From: Pseudomonadota bacterium
GTDB taxonomy: Bacteria; Pseudomonadota; Alphaproteobacteria; Rhizobiales; Xanthobacteraceae
DNA length: 37,228 bases
Assembly: GCA_023442085.1 (NCBI GenBank)
Contig: JAEZMT010000021.1
Span: forward strand, 1-37,228
Reading direction: 5' to 3'
Numbering within the stretch: the stretch's first letter is position 1; every line of letters begins with the position of its first letter. Below are positions 25,523 through 34,216 of the stretch, piece after piece. A model generated the notes under the pieces. That model had not been told where the DNA came from, ran no database searches, and saw only the letters and a program-made list of their open reading frames with translations. Made by a program: the position numbers and the translations under genes.

Positions 25523-25792
25523 CTATTCGATCACGTTGCCGCGCAGCAGGAACTTGCAGAAGGCGACGGTGGTGACGAAGCCGACCATGGCGAACAGCAG
25601 GGCCGCCTCGAAATACATGCCCGTGCCGTAAGCGATGCCGAGCAGCACGATGAGCGCGATGGTCTCGATCACAAGCGTGTCCAGCGCCAGCACCCGGTCG
25701 GTGGCGTCGGGCCCGAGGGCGAGGCGATAAAGGGTGAGGCCGATGGCGAGGCAGATGGCCCCCGCCGCAATGGCGATGGCGATGGCGATCAT
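25523..25792 (-). CDS. mrpF: Mrp Na+(K+)/H+ antiporter subunit F
   Basis: Small hydrophobic subunit of 89 aa with three predicted helices. LGPDATDRVLALDTL (about 27-41) is the conserved MrpF loop. Its ATG overlaps the mrpE stop (ATGA), so translation is coupled. Confidence 0.93.
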   Translation of the reverse strand: MIAIAIAIAAGAICLAIGLTLYRLALGPDATDRVLALDTLVIETIALIVLLGIAYGTGMYFEAALLFAMVGFVTTVAFCKFLLRGNVIE

Positions 25793-26280
25793 TCGAATAT
25801 CCTCTTCAGCCGGCGTTCGTAGCGCGCCTTGATGGTCGCGACGGCGCCGTCCGGGTCGCTGGCGTGGAGGCAGTGCACCAGCAGGGTCTTGCCATCTGCG
25901 CTGAGGTCAGCGCTCACCGTGCCCGGCGTCATGGTGATGGTGCCGGAGAGGACGGCGATGGCCTCGGGCGTCTTCAGGTCGAGGGGCACAGTCACGTAAC
26001 GGGTGCGCAGTCGGTTGGCCGGCCGGAACAAGATTATCCATGCGACCTCGATGTTGGAGACAATTATGTCCCACAGCACGATCAGCACGTAGCTCGCGAT
26101 CGTCAGCGGCGCCTTCAGTTTCGGTCGTCCCGGCCAGAACGGCGCGGTGAGGAGGGGGATGATGACACCGAGGACGATGCCGAGCACCACGACGCCCGGC
26201 GTCACCTCGTTCATCAGGAAGATGAACACGAGGATGAGGAGCAGCGTCAGCAGGGGGTGCGGGAGAAGGCGCGTGCGCAT
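25789..26280 (-). CDS. mrpE: Mrp Na+(K+)/H+ antiporter subunit E
   Basis: Subunit of 163 aa with two to three N-terminal helices and a cytoplasmic C-terminal part. The conserved LSGTITMTPGTVSADLS (about 110-126) identifies MrpE. I start at the ATG one base after the mrpD stop; the longer open frame upstream is mrpD read in another frame. Confidence 0.93.
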   Translation of the reverse strand: MRTRLLPHPLLTLLLILVFIFLMNEVTPGVVVLGIVLGVIIPLLTAPFWPGRPKLKAPLTIASYVLIVLWDIIVSNIEVAWIILFRPANRLRTRYVTVPLDLKTPEAIAVLSGTITMTPGTVSADLSADGKTLLVHCLHASDPDGAVATIKARYERRLKRIFE

Positions 26281-26281
26281 G

Positions 26282-27823
26282 TCACTTCTCCGGCGTGGCG
26301 GGCGCGCCGGGCGGCAGCACGGCGTGGATATAGGCGTCGCGGTCGAGGGCCTGCCGGGCGGTGAGGCCAAGCGCCTGCGTGGCCGGGCCTGCGGCGAGTG
26401 TCCAGCCGATGGTGGCCGCGAGCAGCAGGATGACCGCCGCAAGCCCCGGCAGCGCCGGCACCGGCTTCGGCTCCGAGACCGGCCCGCTGGCCCAGAACAG
26501 CACCGATCCCGCCCGCGCGAAGCCGAAGGTCATCAGGAGGCTGGCGGCGAGGATGGCCGCCCAGATCCACGGCCAGATGGCGGAGCTGCGCACGGCTTCG
26601 AGAATCATCACCTTGCCGATGAAGCCCGATAGCGGCGGCAGGCCGACGAGGGCAATGGCGGCGAGGAAGAACAGGGCGGCCAGAAGCGTCTCGCCCCCCA
26701 TCGCCGGCGCCGGGATCAGCCGGTCGCTGGCGGCACCGCGCTGCTCCTGCACGATGCCGGCGATGAGGAAGAGTGCCGCGCCGGCCAGCGTCGAATGGAC
26801 GAGATAATAGAGGCCCGCGGACAGCCCCTCCGCATCGAAGAGGCCGAGGGCGATGAGCAGCGTGCCCATGGAGGCGATGACCGCGAAGGCGCTGAGATCG
26901 CGCAGCGTCCGGCTCCCCACGAGCCCGACTGTGCCCACTACCAGCGTCGCCAGTGCGGCGGGGATCACGAATGGCGCCGCCGCCAAGGCAACGGGCCCGG
27001 CCCCGGCCCCGAAGACGAGGCCGTAGACGCGGATGATGGCGTAGGCGCCGACCTTGGTCATGATCATGAACAATGCGGCGGACGGCGCCGACGTGCCGGC
27101 ATAGGTGGCCGGCAGCCACCAGTGCAGCGGAACCAGCGCGGCCTTGGTGGCGAAGACGAGGAAGAGCAGAAGCGCGCCGGCCTTCAGCAGGGCCGCATCC
27201 GCCGGCTGGACTTGCGGCACCTTCACTGCGAGGTCCGCCATGTTGAGCGTGCCGGTGACGGCATAGATGAGGCCGACGCCCACCAGGAAGACGGCGGACG
27301 CGAGGAGGTTGATGGCCACATACTGGAATCCCGCCTTCAACCGTCCGGGGCCGCCACCGTGCAGCATCAGCCCGTAGGAGGCGATCAGCATCACCTCGAA
27401 GAAGACGAAGAGGTTGAACACGTCGCCGGTCAGGAAGGCGCCGTTGATGCCCATGAGCTGGAACTGGAACAGCGGGTGGAAATGCCGCCCGCGCCCGTCC
27501 ACCCCGCCGGCTGCATAGATCAGCACGCAAGCGGCCAGAACGGCGGTCAGGAGGAGCATGGTTGCCGAGAGCCGGTCCAGCACCAAAGTGATCCCGTAGG
27601 GCGCCGGCCAGTCGCCGAGCCTGTAGGCGCGGACCGTGCCGTCCGAGGCGAGCACGAACAGGAAGACGGCGAGGGCCAGCAACAGCCCGGTCGCAGCGAT
27701 GGAGGCGATGCGCTGGCCCCGCAGGTGGTGGCGCAGCGCGAGCACGAGGAACGCGGCGGTGAGGGCCGGCAACAGCACCGGCAGGATGATGGCGTGGTCG
27801 AGGGCGGAGATGGCGGGCGTCAC
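26282..27823 (-). CDS. mrpD: Mrp Na+(K+)/H+ antiporter subunit D (NuoM/N-like)
   Basis: Large membrane subunit of 513 aa, homologous to the proton-pumping NuoM/NuoN subunits of complex I. Key ion-path residues are in place: Glu143 in FFEVMLIASYG, Lys227 in FATKAALVPLHWW and Lys257 in MIMTKVGAYA. The start is a GTG overlapping the mrpC stop (GTGA); the frame is open far upstream, but that part is mrpC and mrpAB read out of frame. Confidence 0.94.
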   Translation of the reverse strand: MTPAISALDHAIILPVLLPALTAAFLVLALRHHLRGQRIASIAATGLLLALAVFLFVLASDGTVRAYRLGDWPAPYGITLVLDRLSATMLLLTAVLAACVLIYAAGGVDGRGRHFHPLFQFQLMGINGAFLTGDVFNLFVFFEVMLIASYGLMLHGGGPGRLKAGFQYVAINLLASAVFLVGVGLIYAVTGTLNMADLAVKVPQVQPADAALLKAGALLLFLVFATKAALVPLHWWLPATYAGTSAPSAALFMIMTKVGAYAIIRVYGLVFGAGAGPVALAAAPFVIPAALATLVVGTVGLVGSRTLRDLSAFAVIASMGTLLIALGLFDAEGLSAGLYYLVHSTLAGAALFLIAGIVQEQRGAASDRLIPAPAMGGETLLAALFFLAAIALVGLPPLSGFIGKVMILEAVRSSAIWPWIWAAILAASLLMTFGFARAGSVLFWASGPVSEPKPVPALPGLAAVILLLAATIGWTLAAGPATQALGLTARQALDRDAYIHAVLPPGAPATPEK

Positions 27824-28170
27824 GGCGCATCTCCCTTGTCGCCGCGCGGCGCGTCGAGGTGGGCGCTGTCTGAGCCGGTTTCCAGGAAGCCGCGCAGCGC
27901 CAGCACCACGATCAAGGCGGTCATGCCGAAGGAGATCACAATGGCTGTGAGCACCAGCGCCTGCGGCAGCGGATCGGTGTAGCCGGCCGCATCGGGCACG
28001 ATCACCGGCGGCCGGTCGATGGTGAGACGGCCCATGGAGAAGAGGAAGAGATTCACCGCGTAGGACAGGAAGGTGAGGCCGAGGATCACCGGGAATGTGT
28101 GCGCCCGGAGCACCAGATAGAGCCCGACGGCGGTGAGGATGCCGATGCCGGCGGCGAGGAGAAGCTCCAT
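27820..28170 (-). CDS. mrpC: Mrp Na+(K+)/H+ antiporter subunit C (NuoK-like)
   Basis: NuoK-like subunit of 116 aa with three helices. VILGLTFLSYAVNLFLFSMG (28-47) and DPLPQALVLTAIVISFGMTA (66-85) are typical. It starts three bases after the mrpAB stop. The C-terminal tail is polar (ends RGDKGDAP), a variable region in this family. Confidence 0.94.
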   Translation of the reverse strand: MELLLAAGIGILTAVGLYLVLRAHTFPVILGLTFLSYAVNLFLFSMGRLTIDRPPVIVPDAAGYTDPLPQALVLTAIVISFGMTALIVVLALRGFLETGSDSAHLDAPRGDKGDAP

Positions 28171-28173
28171 GGC

Positions 28174-31023
28174 TCAGCCCTCCCGCGCCCGGGAGGCGGA
28201 CGGCTCCAGCCGGACATCCATCGGCTCCTGATTGTCCGGGGCGGGATCGATCCGCCGAGAGACCCGGGAGAGCTGGGCGAGCGACAGCACCATAACCCCC
28301 ACCACGGTCAGGAATACGCCGAGATCGAACGCCATCGCGGAAGCGACCTCGAACTTGCCCACCACCGGCCAGGTCAGATAGCCGAAGGTCGACGTGAGGA
28401 AGGGCCGTCCGAACAGGAAGGCGGCCACGCCCGTGAGGCCGGCAATGGCGACGCCCGCGCCGATATAGGATTGCGCATCCACCCGCATGCGCGCCGCCGC
28501 CCAGCCATAGCCGGAGGCGATGTATTGCATGATGAGGGCGATGGCGACCACGAGACCGGCGACAAAGCCGCCGCCCGGCTCGTTGTGGCCGCGCAGGAAG
28601 ATGTAGGTGCCCACCACCAGCGACAGCGGCAGCAGCACGCGGGTCGCCATGACGAGCAACAGGGGATGGGCGTCCAACGCCTCCTCGTGGGGGAGCATCG
28701 CCTTGATCCGGCGCACGGCGGCGCCCTTCAGGGCGGGGTCGAGCAGCGCATAGATCGCGAGGGCGGCGATACCGAGCACGATGATCTCTGCGAAGGTGTC
28801 GTAGCCGCGGAAGTCCACGAGGATCACATTGACCACGTTGGTGCCACCGCCGCCAGGCTTCGATTCCGCGAGGTAATAGTCCGAGATGGAGGTGCCGTCG
28901 CGGGTCATCACCCCATAGGCGAGACCGGCGACGCCGAGGCCCGCGAGACCGGCCAGGAGACCGTCGCGCCATCGCACGGCACGGCTTTCCTCACGCGGCG
29001 TGGTCTTCGGCAGAAGGTTGAGGGCGAGCAGCATCAGGATGGTCGTCACCACGTCCACGGAAATCTGCGTCAAGGCGAGGTCGGGCGCGGAAAACTGGAG
29101 GAAGGCGAGGGCCACGATGACGCCCACCACGCCGGTGAGGATGAGCGCGGTGAGCCGGTCGCCATGGCGCAGCAGGACCATGCCGCTGGCGAGGAGCAGG
29201 GCGAGGAAGGCGGTCGCGGCCGGCAGGCTCACCGGCAGCAGCGGCCGGGTCCCGGCCGCATGCGTCGCGCTCCAGAAGCCGTAGCCGCCGACCGCCACCA
29301 GCGTGGCGAGGATCACCCCTGCATAGCGCGGCAGCGACCCGTCATGGACCGCCGCCATGGCGCGGCGGCTGGCGACAACCACGCCCACGCTGGCCGTCTC
29401 GAACATGGCCCTGGCATCCAGGCGCGGCAGGCGGAGGCGTAGCGCGTCGGCGCGGGCGAAGCCGAGCAGGAGCAGGGCTGCTCCGGCGAAGGCGGCAAGG
29501 CTCATGACCAAAGCGGGCGTGATGCCGTGCCAGAGCGCGAGATGATACTCCGGCAGCGGGCCGCCGATCACCGCACCGGCGGTCAATGCCACAAGCGGGC
29601 CGGCGACGGCGCCGGGCAGGATGCCGATGGCGATGACCGGCACCACCAGCACGGCCACCGGAAGCCACATGCCGAGCGGCGGATCGTGCGGATGGTGGGG
29701 ATAATCGTCCCGCGCCTTGCCGAGGAAGGTGCCGATGGCGAAGCGCGCCGAATAGGCCACCGAAAACAGCGCAGCCACCGTCGCCAGCACGGGGAACAGG
29801 AGATCGAGGCCGAGATAGGCGGTGTGGGCGGCCTCCTCCAGCATCATCTCCTTGGACAGGAAGCCGTTGAACAGCGGCACGCCGGCCATGGAGGCCGACG
29901 CCAGAAGCGCCAGCGTGCCCGTGACGGGCATCAGCCAGAGGAGGCCGCCGAGGCGCCGGATGTCGCGCGTGCCCGTCTCGTGATCGACGATCCCGGCGCT
30001 CATGAACAGGGCGGCCTTGAAGGTCGCGTGGTTGATGATGTGAAACACCGCCGCCACCGCAGCCATGGGCGTGCCGAAGCCGAGCAGCATGGTCATGAGG
30101 CCCAGATGGCTGACCGTGGAGAAGGCCAGCAGCGCCTTCAGATCATCCTTGAACAGCGCGATGACCGCGCCAATCAGCATGGTGGCGAGCCCCACCGGCG
30201 CGACGATGAGAAACCAGGCGTCCGTGCCGGCGAGCACCGGCCACAGCCGGGCGAGCAGGAACACGCCCGCCTTCACCATGGTGGCAGAGTGCAGATAGGC
30301 CGAAACCGGTGTCGGCGCCGCCATGGCGTGGGGCAGCCAGAAATGGAATGGGAACTGGGCCGATTTGGTGAAGGCGCCCAGCAGCACCAGCCCCAGCGCC
30401 GGCAGGTAGAGCGGAGAGGCACGGACAATATCGCCCCGCGCCAGGATATCCGACAATTGGTAGGAACCCGCAGCCTCGGCCACCAGCAGCAGCCCGGCGA
30501 TGAGGGCGAGCCCGCCACCGCCTGTCACCACCAAGGCCATGCGCGCGCCCTGCCGCGCATCGGCGCGCTTGCGCCAGAAGCCGATGAGCAGGAAGGAGGT
30601 GAGGCTCGTCATCTCCCAGAAGACGAGCAGCGCGATGACGTTGTCGGAGAGCACCACGCCCACCATCGCCCCCTGGAACAGGAGCAGATAGGTGAAGAAG
30701 CGGCCCATGGGATCCTCGCGCGAGAGGTAATAGCGCGCATAGATGATGACCAGGAGGCCGATGGTGAGGATCATCGCCGCGAAGAAGAAGCCGAGCCCGT
30801 CCGCGAACACCGAGAAAGACAGGCCCATGGCCGGGACCCATGGTATTTCGGCTTTCGGCACCTCGCCGGAGAAGACGGCCGGCGCGTGGCTCATCAGCAG
30901 CGCGAGAGCGAGCAGCGTGACGGCCCCCGTCGCCATCGCACACGTGTCGCGGCCCGAGCGGATGACCAGCGGCGGCAGCAGCGCGCCGAAAAACGGCACA
31001 AGGACAACAAGGAGGAGTGTCAT
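28174..31023 (-). CDS. mrpAB: Mrp Na+(K+)/H+ antiporter fused subunit A/B
   Basis: A 949-aa protein joining MrpA (NuoL-like antiporter core plus C-terminal MrpA extension, about 1-800) and MrpB (about 810-925, with RGHNEPGGGFVAGL as marker). Conserved ion-path residues include Glu137 in VFWEMTSLTSF, Lys220 in FTKSAQFPFHFW and Lys251 in TMVKAGVF. The fused A/B form with genes in order AB-C-D-E-F-G matches the group-2 pha operons of rhizobia, first known for K+ and alkaline adaptation in Sinorhizobium meliloti. It is the first Mrp gene, 100 bases after the usp gene. Confidence 0.95.
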   Translation of the reverse strand: MTLLLVVLVPFFGALLPPLVIRSGRDTCAMATGAVTLLALALLMSHAPAVFSGEVPKAEIPWVPAMGLSFSVFADGLGFFFAAMILTIGLLVIIYARYYLSREDPMGRFFTYLLLFQGAMVGVVLSDNVIALLVFWEMTSLTSFLLIGFWRKRADARQGARMALVVTGGGGLALIAGLLLVAEAAGSYQLSDILARGDIVRASPLYLPALGLVLLGAFTKSAQFPFHFWLPHAMAAPTPVSAYLHSATMVKAGVFLLARLWPVLAGTDAWFLIVAPVGLATMLIGAVIALFKDDLKALLAFSTVSHLGLMTMLLGFGTPMAAVAAVFHIINHATFKAALFMSAGIVDHETGTRDIRRLGGLLWLMPVTGTLALLASASMAGVPLFNGFLSKEMMLEEAAHTAYLGLDLLFPVLATVAALFSVAYSARFAIGTFLGKARDDYPHHPHDPPLGMWLPVAVLVVPVIAIGILPGAVAGPLVALTAGAVIGGPLPEYHLALWHGITPALVMSLAAFAGAALLLLGFARADALRLRLPRLDARAMFETASVGVVVASRRAMAAVHDGSLPRYAGVILATLVAVGGYGFWSATHAAGTRPLLPVSLPAATAFLALLLASGMVLLRHGDRLTALILTGVVGVIVALAFLQFSAPDLALTQISVDVVTTILMLLALNLLPKTTPREESRAVRWRDGLLAGLAGLGVAGLAYGVMTRDGTSISDYYLAESKPGGGGTNVVNVILVDFRGYDTFAEIIVLGIAALAIYALLDPALKGAAVRRIKAMLPHEEALDAHPLLLVMATRVLLPLSLVVGTYIFLRGHNEPGGGFVAGLVVAIALIMQYIASGYGWAAARMRVDAQSYIGAGVAIAGLTGVAAFLFGRPFLTSTFGYLTWPVVGKFEVASAMAFDLGVFLTVVGVMVLSLAQLSRVSRRIDPAPDNQEPMDVRLEPSASRAREG

Positions 31024-31082
31024 GCGGTCGAGGCCTCGTCTCGCCTGCGGATGTCAGGTGGATGAGGCCGAAGCCCCGCGGT

Positions 31083-31104
31083 GCCGCCGGGATGCGCCGG
31101 CGGC
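31083..31104 (-). promoter_or_regulatory. Perfect 8-bp-stem hairpin between usp and mrpAB
   Basis: GCCGCCGG and CCGGCGGC pair around a six-base loop, 20 bases after the usp stop and about 60 before mrpAB. No U-run follows. It may lower read-through from usp into the antiporter genes or stabilise the usp message. Confidence 0.4.
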
Positions 31105-31123
31105 GGAGGTGACCGCCCCCGCC

Positions 31124-31954
31124 TCAGTGATACAGGAAGATACAGGTTTTCGGCAGGCCCACGACGGTCTGCGTGGTGGAGCCGAAGATGAACTCCTTGA
31201 GTCCGCGCCGCCCGTAGGCGCCCATCACCAGGAGCTCGAACCCGTCCACCACATGGCTATCGATGACCTCGGAGGGATGGGCGCCTGAAGTAATGGGCCT
31301 GGTCGAGACCGCGTAGCCATGCCGGCTCAGATAGGTCTGAGCATCGGTCGCGAGGCGTTCCGCCGTCTCGCTCTGCGTATCCACCGAGACGACGGTGATC
31401 CTGCGGTCCGCCCAGCACCCCAGAAGGACGAAAAGCTGAAGCGCGCGCATGGCGGGAAGGCTGCCGTCATAGGCCACCAGCACGTCGCCCCCGGCTGGCG
31501 CCACGTCCGGGCAGACCAGCACCGGCCGCGGCGCGGCGTGCAGAAGCTGGCTCAGCGTATCCGAATTGCGCTCGCTGCCGGTGCCGCGGAACGTCACGTC
31601 GTGGCCGGCGACGACGAGATCGCAGAGCGCGCTGGCCGCTGTGACCTGATCGAAGGGATCTCCCTTGAAGGCAAGCTGGGCGGCGGGGATGCCTTCCCGC
31701 GCGCAGTCCCGCGCGAAGGCCTCGGTCAGGGTGTTGCTGGCCCGCTCGGCCTCGGTCTGGAGGCCGCTTTCCATCCGCGCATGGTAGGCGGCGCCCCCGA
31801 TGGTCCCCAGCATGGGAGCTTCGATGTAGGAGAGATCGATCCCGGCCAGTGCTGTCAGGGACACGTCGCCGCGTCGGGCAAGCCCTCTGGCATACGCGTT
31901 GGCAACCGCGCCGGCGGGGCTTTCGCCCAGCAGAAGCAACAGATTTCTCATCAT
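31124..31954 (-). CDS. Universal stress protein, tandem Usp domains
   Basis: A 276-aa protein with two Usp domains. The second ends with the ATP-binding signature GAYGRRGLKEFIFGST (G-x2-G-x9-G-S); the first has AGHDVTFRGTGSERNSDTL in the matching place, which is degenerate. Start chosen at the ATG with GGAGG seven bases upstream; a second ATG follows directly. Usp proteins bind ATP and support survival under stress; linkage to the Mrp operon suggests a shared ion or pH stress role (inference). Confidence 0.9.
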   Translation of the reverse strand: MMRNLLLLLGESPAGAVANAYARGLARRGDVSLTALAGIDLSYIEAPMLGTIGGAAYHARMESGLQTEAERASNTLTEAFARDCAREGIPAAQLAFKGDPFDQVTAASALCDLVVAGHDVTFRGTGSERNSDTLSQLLHAAPRPVLVCPDVAPAGGDVLVAYDGSLPAMRALQLFVLLGCWADRRITVVSVDTQSETAERLATDAQTYLSRHGYAVSTRPITSGAHPSEVIDSHVVDGFELLVMGAYGRRGLKEFIFGSTTQTVVGLPKTCIFLYH

Positions 31955-32035
31955 CGTAACGCCTCCGTCGTCTTCCGCCGGTCGCGCGCCGCGGCTGCTC
32001 ACCCCTCCTGCTCGTAGCACATTACGTTAGGTCAA

Positions 32036-32061
32036 TGCGGCGCGCACATGGTCGCGCCGCA
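32036..32061. promoter_or_regulatory. 9-bp-stem inverted repeat upstream of usp
   Basis: TGCGGCGCG (32036-32044) pairs with CGCGCCGCA (32053-32061) around an eight-base loop, about 80 bases before the usp start. It could be an operator, a leader hairpin, or the end of the neighbouring scarred region. The stretch 32062-32200 shows nothing I recognise. Confidence 0.35.
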
Positions 32062-32200
32062 CTCGGCGCTCCGGCGCGATCGTGGGCGCGTTTGTGGATG
32101 ACACCATCGCGCTCTCGGCAGGGGCGGCGAACAGGTCGTGCATGGCCGACCTTGGCCCGATACTGATCCAATGCTGTCCAGTCGTCCTTTCCGGGTCATC

Positions 32201-32487
32201 TCACGATCCGTCCGCCCCGATCGTGGCCATGCGGGCGCGCAGGCGCGGGGCCGTCCAGTCCAGGAAGCTGCGCACCTTGAGAGGTAGCAGCTCCGCCTGC
32301 GGATAGATGAGGCTGACCGGGAGCGGCTCCGGCGCAAACTCCGGAAGGAGGACCTGCAACTGGCCGGACTTCAGTTCCTCCGCCACCTGATAGGACAGGA
32401 CGCGGATGATCCCGAGACCCGCGCATGCCGCCTGAATGGCGGCCTCCGTCGTGTTCACGGACAGTCTCGGGCGCGGTTCAACGGTGA
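32201..32487 (-). pseudogene. 3' remnant of a LysR-family regulator
   Basis: About 95 codons of the C-terminal effector domain remain, beginning at VEPRPRLSVNTTEAAIQAAC and continuing through GLGIIRVLSYQVAEELKSGQ to FLDWTAPRLRAR. The DNA-binding domain and roughly two thirds of the gene are absent. Upstream of about 32487 the frame runs into antisense of the isochorismatase-like gene. No start codon within the LysR part is convincing, so it is called a pseudogene. Confidence 0.8.
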
Positions 32488-33044
32488 AGGATATCCCTGT
32501 CGCCGACCTGCGCCGCAACTTGGAGATGATCGCGCGGCTCAGCACGCTTCTCAATATTCCTGTCATCACGACCGCCTCGGAGCCTGCCGGGACCAATGGC
32601 CCGCTGATGCCGGAGATCCACCAACTCGCCCCCCATGCCGTTTACGTTCCGCGCAAGGGCGAGGTGAACGCCTGGGACAATGACGACTTCGTCGCGCAGG
32701 TCGAAGCCACGGGCCGCAGGACCCTCGTCATGGCCGGTGTCTGGACCAGCGTCTGCGTGATGTTTCCCGCCCTTGATGCCAAGGTCGCAGGATACGAGGT
32801 CTATGCGGTGGTGGATGCCTCGGGCGACCCCAGCGAGATGGCTTCGCGCACCTCTCTGGCCCGCTTCGTTCAAGGTGGCGTGAAGCCCACCTCAACGAAT
32901 GCCCTCCTGTCGGAATTCCACAGGACATGGGCGCGACCGGAAGCCGCCAGCCTGGCCCAGCTGTATGGACTTGTTGCGCCTAACTATGCTGCCGTGATCG
33001 AAAGCTTTCAGCGCGCCAAGCAGTCAGGCGACACTACGCCCTAG
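32484..33044 (+). pseudogene. 5'-truncated isochorismatase-family (YcaC-like) hydrolase
   Basis: The sequence from about VKDIPVADLRRN onward matches cysteine hydrolases of the isochorismatase/YcaC type: IPVITTASEP, the region around WDNDDFV, and the nucleophile Cys in AGVWTSVCVMFPA, then GYEVYAVVDASGDPSE. The N-terminal strand that carries the catalytic Asp is missing; it is replaced by about 16 codons that are antisense to the LysR remnant. An ATG at 32436 keeps an open frame of 202 codons, so a product could be made, but without the Asp it should be inactive. Confidence 0.75.
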
Positions 33045-33199
33045 CCAGGCGCCACCGGGGTGCATTGGCCAAGGACTTCGCTACTGAATGCGTGGAAGGC
33101 CTGAAACTCTCGCGGCGCTCGCGGGTTGTCAGCTGAGGAAGCGGTTAGGGCACATTTCCCGTTCTGCGACCGTGAGGAGCAGAGCTGGAGGGCACTGCG

Positions 33200-34168
33200 G
33201 TGGACACCCGTACGGATCAATGGGGCAAGGACCGCGGGCGGGAGGCCGACAACCCTCTTCAGATTCCGCGCCGGGGCTGGCGCGACATCCTGATACGGGT
33301 CTTCCACGAATTCTTCGATGACCGGATCCTGAGTCTGTCGGCCGGCGTGGCCTTCTACGCGCTGCTTGCGATTTTTCCGGCTATCAGCGCCCTCGTCTCC
33401 CTCTACGGACTGTTCCTTGACCCCACCGCACTGCGCGACCAGCTCGACGCGGCATCGTGGTTCCTTCCGTCGGGCGCAATCGACGTCATGAAGGACCAGG
33501 CACTGCGCGTCATGTCGCAAGGCTCGGCGACCCTGGGCTTTAGCTTCGCCCTGAGCTTCGGAGTGGCCCTGTGGAGTGCCAACGCGGGCACCAAGGCGCT
33601 GATCGAAGCCCTCAACATCGCCTATGAAGAGGAGGAGACACGCTCCCTGGTAAGGCTCACGCTGCTGACGCTTGGGTTCACGCTGGCGGCGGTGGTGTTC
33701 GCCTGCGTCGCCCTCGCGGCGGTGGTGGCGCTGCCGCTGCTGCTGAAGGCTGTCTATCTCGATGCTGCCGCGGAATGGTTCATCTCCCTGCTGCGCTGGC
33801 CCATCCTTGCGCTGACGGTGGCTGCGCTGGTCGCTGTCATCTATCGCTATGGGCCGTGCCGGGCGCCGGCGCGGTGGAAATGGCTCAGCCTGGGCAGCCT
33901 CGCCGCATCCGTTCTGTGGCTCGCCATGTCCGCCGGCTTCTCCTGGTACGTGAGCCGGTTTGGCAGCTACAACGAGACCTATGGCTCGCTCGGCGCGGTC
34001 ATCGGGTTCATGACGTGGCTGTGGCTGTCGTTCAGCGTGATCCTGCTTGGTGCGGAATTGAACGCCGAAATCGAGCACCAAACCGCTCGCGACACAACGA
34101 CCGGGGCGCCTCTGCCCTTGGGCGCGCGCGACGCCGAGATGGCCGACACCGTCGGCCCAATTCCTTAG
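33200..34168 (+). CDS. YihY/BrkB-family inner-membrane protein
   Basis: A 322-aa membrane protein of the YihY (UPF0761) family with about six helices. Family features: FFDDRILSLSAGVAFYALLAIFP near residues 38-60, WSANAGTKALIEALNIAYEEEETR (124-147), and the C-terminal GSYNETYGSLGAVIGFMTWLWLS (252-274). The start is GTG with GGAGG eight bases upstream. Members were once thought to be RNase BN; that is not supported, and the function is unclear, perhaps transport or envelope related. It converges on the ABC transporter gene with a strong hairpin between. Confidence 0.92.
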   Translation: MDTRTDQWGKDRGREADNPLQIPRRGWRDILIRVFHEFFDDRILSLSAGVAFYALLAIFPAISALVSLYGLFLDPTALRDQLDAASWFLPSGAIDVMKDQALRVMSQGSATLGFSFALSFGVALWSANAGTKALIEALNIAYEEEETRSLVRLTLLTLGFTLAAVVFACVALAAVVALPLLLKAVYLDAAAEWFISLLRWPILALTVAALVAVIYRYGPCRAPARWKWLSLGSLAASVLWLAMSAGFSWYVSRFGSYNETYGSLGAVIGFMTWLWLSFSVILLGAELNAEIEHQTARDTTTGAPLPLGARDAEMADTVGPIP

Positions 34169-34213
34169 CGCGAGGGGCTCGAACTCGGCACGCCGAGAAG
34201 GCGCCCCTCGCGC
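34168..34213. terminator. Nested bidirectional hairpin between convergent genes
   Basis: A perfect 11-bp inverted repeat (GCGCGAGGGGC at 34168-34178 with GCCCCTCGCGC at 34203-34213) encloses a second hairpin (CTCGG-CACG-CCGAG, 34184-34197). The outer arm begins at the last base of the YihY stop codon, and the far arm ends three bases before the stop of the opposite gene. There is no T-run. Its place and strength point to a two-way terminator or RNA-protecting end. Confidence 0.7.
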
Positions 34214-34216
34214 CGA

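Noticed and set aside
32082..32306. A 74-codon plus-strand open frame in the region upstream of usp
   Set aside because: No ribosome site, no recognisable family, and it overlaps the LysR remnant. It might be part of another decayed gene but I cannot support it.
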